64,000 bases of DNA from Hyphomicrobiales bacterium (lineage in GTDB: Bacteria > Pseudomonadota > Alphaproteobacteria > Rhizobiales > Beijerinckiaceae), in the NCBI GenBank assembly GCA_900470775.1, contig UCBZ01000054.1, positions 22,171 to 86,170 on the forward strand, in the 5' to 3' direction. A program made the position numbers and the translations under genes. This document shows positions 61,132 through 64,000 of the stretch, piece by piece. The number at the start of each line of letters is the position of its first letter. Positions within the stretch are counted from its first letter, which is position 1. Below the pieces are notes generated by a model. The model was not told where the DNA came from. It saw nothing but the letters and a program-made list of their open reading frames with translations, and did no database searches.

Positions 61132-61686
61132 ATGTGTGCTCAGCGAATGCTTCGTTCCGGCCCATCGGCCGAGATGGTCCAAAGCCCCTCAGTGCGAGCG
61201 CCAGATGCGCGGCAGGGCACATTCGATCTGGACCCCAACACGACCAGCGCCGAGCGGATGATCTACCGCCTCGCGTACGAGAATGCGCAACTCGTTTCCA
61301 GATTGGCACGCGCGGGATTACCCACAGCGATTGAAGAGCCCATGGATCGCGTGCGCGACATCGGGCACGGTCGGAACAGCAAGCCGGATCCTATCGCTCA
61401 GTTGGCTCAGAGCTTCGCAGCCCAGGTCGTTCAATTATCGTCGATCCAGACCGATCACCCCGATGATCAGGACGCGGCCAAGGTCAACGCCAGCCTCGAG
61501 ATGATTGCCGAGGACGCAGATGCCTTGGTCACGGCCGTCGTCAAGGACGCTGAAGACCATGGACTGGAGGCGTCCGGCCCTTGGTTGAAAATCCCGCTGA
61601 TCGAGACGCAGGCTTTTGAGGTCCCATCGCCAGATCCTGATGCCGACGAGGCGGATGACGCACACGATCGAAGGCTGAACTCATAG
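61132..61686 (+). CDS. 184-residue protein of unknown function, EcfG-type promoter
   Basis: After a low-complexity head, residues ~30-150 are helical: TFDLDPNTTSAERMIYRLAYENAQLVSRLARAGLPTAIEEPMDRVRDIGHGRNSKPDPIAQLAQSFAAQVVQLSSIQTDHPDDQDAAKVNASLEMIAEDADALVTAVVKDAEDHGLEASGPWLKIPLIETQAFEVPSPD, ending in an acidic tail (DADEADDAHDRRLNS). No signal or membrane segment. Family not recognised. It is preceded by an exact EcfG-type promoter, so general stress induction is likely. Confidence 0.7.
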   Translation: MCAQRMLRSGPSAEMVQSPSVRAPDARQGTFDLDPNTTSAERMIYRLAYENAQLVSRLARAGLPTAIEEPMDRVRDIGHGRNSKPDPIAQLAQSFAAQVVQLSSIQTDHPDDQDAAKVNASLEMIAEDADALVTAVVKDAEDHGLEASGPWLKIPLIETQAFEVPSPDPDADEADDAHDRRLNS

Positions 61687-61805
61687 CGCCGGCGCTCCAT
61701 GAGTTGCTGGCCGGAGACTTCGTCGGTAGCGGGGGTTGTCAAACGCCCACCGTTTCGCGTCATTTAGGCGAGATAATACGCCTTCTTGGAGCCGGAGGAG
61801 AAAAG

Positions 61806-62111
61806 ATGTCCGGCAGGCAAGCGCTACGGCAGGCGTTCAGACGCTTCGAGCAGGAGGTGCCGCTCTGGATGGGAGGCAGCCTGCGTTGGCTACGGCACCC
61901 CGCTTCGCGCTGGGTGCGTATCCCCGTCGGACTGCTGCTGATGCTTGGGGGTGTGTTCGCCATCCTCCCTGGCCTCGGCATTTGGATGCTGCCGCTCGGT
62001 CTTCTGCTCCTGGCCGCTGATATTCCATTTCTACAGAAGCCGGTCGCGCGCATCACCATGGCCGGCGCAGAACGTTGGGCTCGGTTTCGCTTGTGGATTG
62101 CCCGCAGGTAG
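61806..62111 (+). CDS. Small membrane protein with PGLG-type hairpin
   Basis: 101 residues from ATG 61806 after GGAGGAG. SGRQALRQAFRRFEQEVPLWMGGSLRWLRHPASRWVRIPVGLLLMLGGVFAILPGLGIWMLPLGLLLLAADIPFLQKPVARITMAGAERWARF: two hydrophobic helices joined by PGLGIW, similar to putative transmembrane PGPGW-type proteins. Basic N-terminus, inner membrane. Function unknown. Confidence 0.72.
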   Translation: MSGRQALRQAFRRFEQEVPLWMGGSLRWLRHPASRWVRIPVGLLLMLGGVFAILPGLGIWMLPLGLLLLAADIPFLQKPVARITMAGAERWARFRLWIARR

Positions 62112-62208
62112 CGCGGCACAAACGCTTCGCCGGAACAATGAACCTCGACCCCTGTTTCTCTGGGCTGCTTCGCCGTTTGTTGCGATGGAGCACGCGAGCC
62201 CTCGAAAG

Positions 62209-62523
62209 CTATTCCCCCAGCCGGTCAGCGGCTCGCGCTTTCCGAGCTGTCGGCTGCTTTCTCGGAGATCGAGGCTTCTGAGAAGCGGCGCTGCGGGCCG
62301 TGGTCTTGCGAGCGTTGGGGGTGATGTCCTTCGCCCGTTTGGCTCGGCCCTCGACGTTCAGGCGGTAGATGCCATAGACGATAGCACCCATGATCAGGAC
62401 CGGTGCCGGAAGTCTGGTAGCCAATAACGTCAGCGGCCCGGTCAGGCTTTCGGGAATGTTGCCCTTGGCTGCATCACGAGCGATGCATGTCCCTGCTAAA
62501 CTGGCGATGGCAGCTCTGAGCAT
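62209..62523 (-). CDS. Small membrane protein with basic C-terminal tail
   Basis: 104 residues. Hydrophobic stretch LTGPLTLLATRLPAPVLIMGAIVYGIYRL then a strongly basic tail (EGRAKRAKDITPNARKTTARSAASQKPRSPRKQPTARKARAADRLGE) that could bind nucleic acid or acidic lipids. It follows the 62526-62771 gene by 2 bases on the same strand. No family recognised. Confidence 0.55.
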   Translation of the reverse strand: MLRAAIASLAGTCIARDAAKGNIPESLTGPLTLLATRLPAPVLIMGAIVYGIYRLNVEGRAKRAKDITPNARKTTARSAASQKPRSPRKQPTARKARAADRLGE

Positions 62524-62525
62524 CT

Positions 62526-62771
62526 TCAGCGCACTGCATAATGGACGGACAGCCAGGCGACCCCAACCAGGAGCAGGCCGCCGATAAGCACTGCGAGAAC
62601 AGGCCTGCCCAGAAATCCCTGACGACCTTCAACCGGCGTTTCTACGGCCGGATCACTGTCGGTATGGGTGTCGGGGCGCATCGGTTTGATAGCCCGCCCT
62701 CCGACGCTCTCCCCTTGTTGCGCCGCTCGGGCATGTGCTTGCCGATCGTCGGCATCATTGGAATTGTTCAT
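62526..62771 (-). CDS. 81-residue tail-anchored-type membrane protein
   Basis: From ATG 62771: MNNSNDADDRQAHARAAQQGESVGGRAIKPMRPDTHTDSDPAVETPVEGRQGFLGRPVLAVLIGGLLLVGVAWLSVHYAVR. Polar head of ~55 residues, then one C-terminal hydrophobic helix. The frame is open up to 62858, so a longer form is possible. Probably co-transcribed with the downstream membrane-protein gene. Function unknown. Confidence 0.6.
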   Translation of the reverse strand: MNNSNDADDRQAHARAAQQGESVGGRAIKPMRPDTHTDSDPAVETPVEGRQGFLGRPVLAVLIGGLLLVGVAWLSVHYAVR

Positions 62772-62905
62772 TGCGGATTCCGATCCAGTGCCTGCTGCCC
62801 CCTCAAGGGGAGACTGCCCAAAGAACGCAATGTTCCTGATAAGGCGGCTGACGCCCACGATCGGAAGCCGAACTCCTAAGCCGCGAGCTTTACGCGGAGG
62901 TGGTC

Positions 62906-62986
62906 ATGCATTCCGCGAAATTGCCCGAACCTAGGCATTTCCTCGCTGTAAAATTGCTCTCGTCCTTCATTGTCATCGTTCAGTGA
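62906..62986 (+). CDS. Possible 26-residue hydrophobic peptide
   Basis: ATG 62906 has GGAGG seven bases upstream; the frame reads MHSAKLPEPRHFLAVKLLSSFIVIVQ and stops at TGA 62984-62986. The C-terminal half is hydrophobic. It lies in the otherwise empty 62880-63174 gap. Too short to be sure. Confidence 0.25.
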   Translation: MHSAKLPEPRHFLAVKLLSSFIVIVQ

Positions 62987-63174
62987 TGGCGATGTAGCTA
63001 GCGATCTAGCTGGTGGGCAGTATTGACACCCTCTCGATCTGCAAAGCGCGATCGGTTCGAAGCACTAACAGCATGCGGTAAAGTCAGTTCAGACTCATGC
63101 TGCACAAGATGTCGCCGGTCTCTGCAACCATTCATTCGGTAGATGCGTTTGGTTCTCCAACGAGGACCAAAGCC

Positions 63175-63420
63175 ATGCCTTTCAGGTCTCTGACTTCAAG
63201 CCCCTCCCAGTTAGCCCAAATTGAAGCCAGCTTTCGAAGCGCATGGGTGGATGTCAATTTGTTGCGTGTTCTCGATCCTGCCCGCCAAGCGGAGCACAAG
63301 GAATGGCTAGCGCAGATTATTCTCGCACTCGCTACCGAGCGGCCGGGAATCGACACCGCTGATCTCGCTGTCCAGCAGTTCCTTGCTACAGTCTCAGTGA
63401 TGAGTAGCGAAATAATTTGA
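63175..63420 (+). CDS. MPFRS-family small protein, copy 2
   Basis: 81 residues from ATG 63175. MPFRSLTSSPSQLAQIEASFRSAWVDVNLLRVLDPARQAEHKEWLAQIILALATERPGIDTADLAVQQFLATVSVMSSEII, a paralogue of the product at 60817. The open frame extends to 63097 but the shared start is MPFRS. Helical, cytoplasmic, function unknown. Confidence 0.7.
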   Translation: MPFRSLTSSPSQLAQIEASFRSAWVDVNLLRVLDPARQAEHKEWLAQIILALATERPGIDTADLAVQQFLATVSVMSSEII

Positions 63421-63482
63421 GGGTGCGCCGGGTTGCAGCGAGACGCTCTGTTCTGACAGGTGCCCGCTTCGCGGCGCGCTAC

Positions 63483-63507
63483 GGAACAAAGGTCAGCACG
63501 GAAGGTT
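63483..63507 (+). promoter_or_regulatory. Near-consensus EcfG-type promoter (GGAAC-N16-GGTT)
   Basis: GGAAC 63483-63487 and GGTT 63504-63507 with spacer 16; one mismatch in the -10 element. 31 bases upstream of ATG 63539. Confidence 0.45.
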
Positions 63508-63538
63508 TGCGGGGCAATCCCATGCACCCAGGCTCAAA

Positions 63539-63790
63539 ATGTCCCGCGCTCTGCTCATCACCGTTTGCGCCAGTTTCCTGACGATCACCGCTGCTAAGGC
63601 CGAGAATTTCGGGCTTGTTCACGGCCCAGCTGGTTTCGAGCTCGGGACCCGCTTAAGCGGTCGGATCGATACCAGGGCGCCAAGCATGCCCAAGAAAACT
63701 GAACCAGCAGACGAAGGTGCGGCTGGCGAAGTCGATGCAGTCAAGAAGCCGCCGATCCGTAGGGTACGCATTATCTACCCGGCACAATAG
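63539..63790 (+). CDS. Small exported protein of unknown function
   Basis: 83 residues. Signal peptide SRALLITVCASFLTITAAKAEN (cleavage after KAE or AKA). Mature ~60 residues: FGLVHGPAGFELGTRLSGRIDTRAPSMPKKTEPADEGAAGEVDAVKKPPIRRVRIIYPAQ, Pro/Lys-rich and probably disordered. Periplasmic. A near-consensus EcfG promoter precedes it. Confidence 0.6.
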   Translation: MSRALLITVCASFLTITAAKAENFGLVHGPAGFELGTRLSGRIDTRAPSMPKKTEPADEGAAGEVDAVKKPPIRRVRIIYPAQ

Positions 63791-63993
63791 GTGGCGCGGC
63801 CTATACAGGGCAGCTCGCGCAGGACACGCGGCACCACGGCCTTCAAGGGCGTGGTCGCGGTGAGGTTCTGAAGGAGGCAAGGAACCCATGGCTTAGAGCC
63901 ACTAAGCGCAATTGTGCGATCCTTCGTCCCGCGACCACTGATCCAGTAGAAAATTAACGAGATTCCGTTTCCCTCTTCAGGAGGGCGCAAACA

Positions 63994-64000
63994 ATGACAT
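63994..64000 (+). CDS. Probable gene start cut by the window end
   Basis: ATG 63994 follows a full AGGAGGG ribosome-binding site at 63979-63985 with eight bases between. Only MT can be read. The 63791-63978 stretch before it shows nothing else. Confidence 0.4.

Noticed and set aside
62133..62157. GGAAC-N16-TGTT motif on the + strand
   Set aside because: It has one mismatch and no + strand gene starts downstream; the following genes are on the other strand.
63775..63990. Minus-strand 71-residue frame at the right edge
   Set aside because: No ribosome site, no domain pattern, and it is opposite an obvious gene start region.

Overview
The window is a GC-rich chromosomal segment of an alphaproteobacterium. 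Its closest fit is the Hyphomicrobiales, and within them a Bosea-like lineage. I infer this from the gene content (GlgE-pathway operon, OpgG/OpgH pair, SdhE next to Mfd, IalB-family protein, DUF502, complex I accessory subunit) and from GGAAC-N16-CGTT promoters of the EcfG general stress response type. No database search was possible.

1-9900 is an alpha-glucan and trehalose cluster. A 5'-truncated GlgE-type maltosyltransferase, a TreS-maltokinase fusion and GlgB overlap start-to-stop on the + strand and together convert trehalose to branched glucan through maltose 1-phosphate. TreZ and a translationally coupled 43-residue membrane protein lie opposite. 10000-31800 is mostly housekeeping: a VOC protein, a DUF350 protein, OpgH/OpgG (periplasmic glucans), GlmU and GlmS (UDP-GlcNAc), DUF454 and DUF502 membrane proteins, an AraC/GyrI regulator, RecG, SdhE, Mfd, an AMP-binding half-protein, a family 5 solute-binding protein, an IalB-family protein and HspQ. 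Two long inverted repeats flank mfd.

31900-44300 holds a malyl-CoA lyase-like aldolase, an AEC transporter, a class III CoA transferase, RNase D, AspS, two small lipoproteins, a cell-surface glycan cluster (GT2, acyltransferase, hexapeptide acetyltransferase), a large exported protein of unknown function and a DUF192 protein. 44364-50488 is a catabolic operon. A FadR-type GntR regulator sits between TTGGT/ACCAA operators, followed by a FAH-family hydrolase, a Bug-type binding protein, a two-subunit molybdenum hydroxylase and a signal-less ModA-like protein.

50669-57120 is accessory DNA beside tRNA-Pro and tRNA-Arg. It has two divergent small-gene operons that share a pair of near-identical 17-bp operators, an XRE repressor, an AbiTii-type abortive-infection protein at the end of the right-hand cassette, an SGNH hydrolase, a phage tail-fibre-like protein and a frameshifted HU gene. 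This looks like a decayed prophage or phage-derived defence island. 57195-64000 is rich in small stress-type genes: PilZ, a YghA-type SDR, DUF2171 coupled to a dienelactone-hydrolase-like protein, small membrane proteins, a broken DUF2267 gene and two related MPFRS proteins. At least three good EcfG-type promoters lie here. Apart from features listed, no stretch longer than 300 bases lacks a gene.
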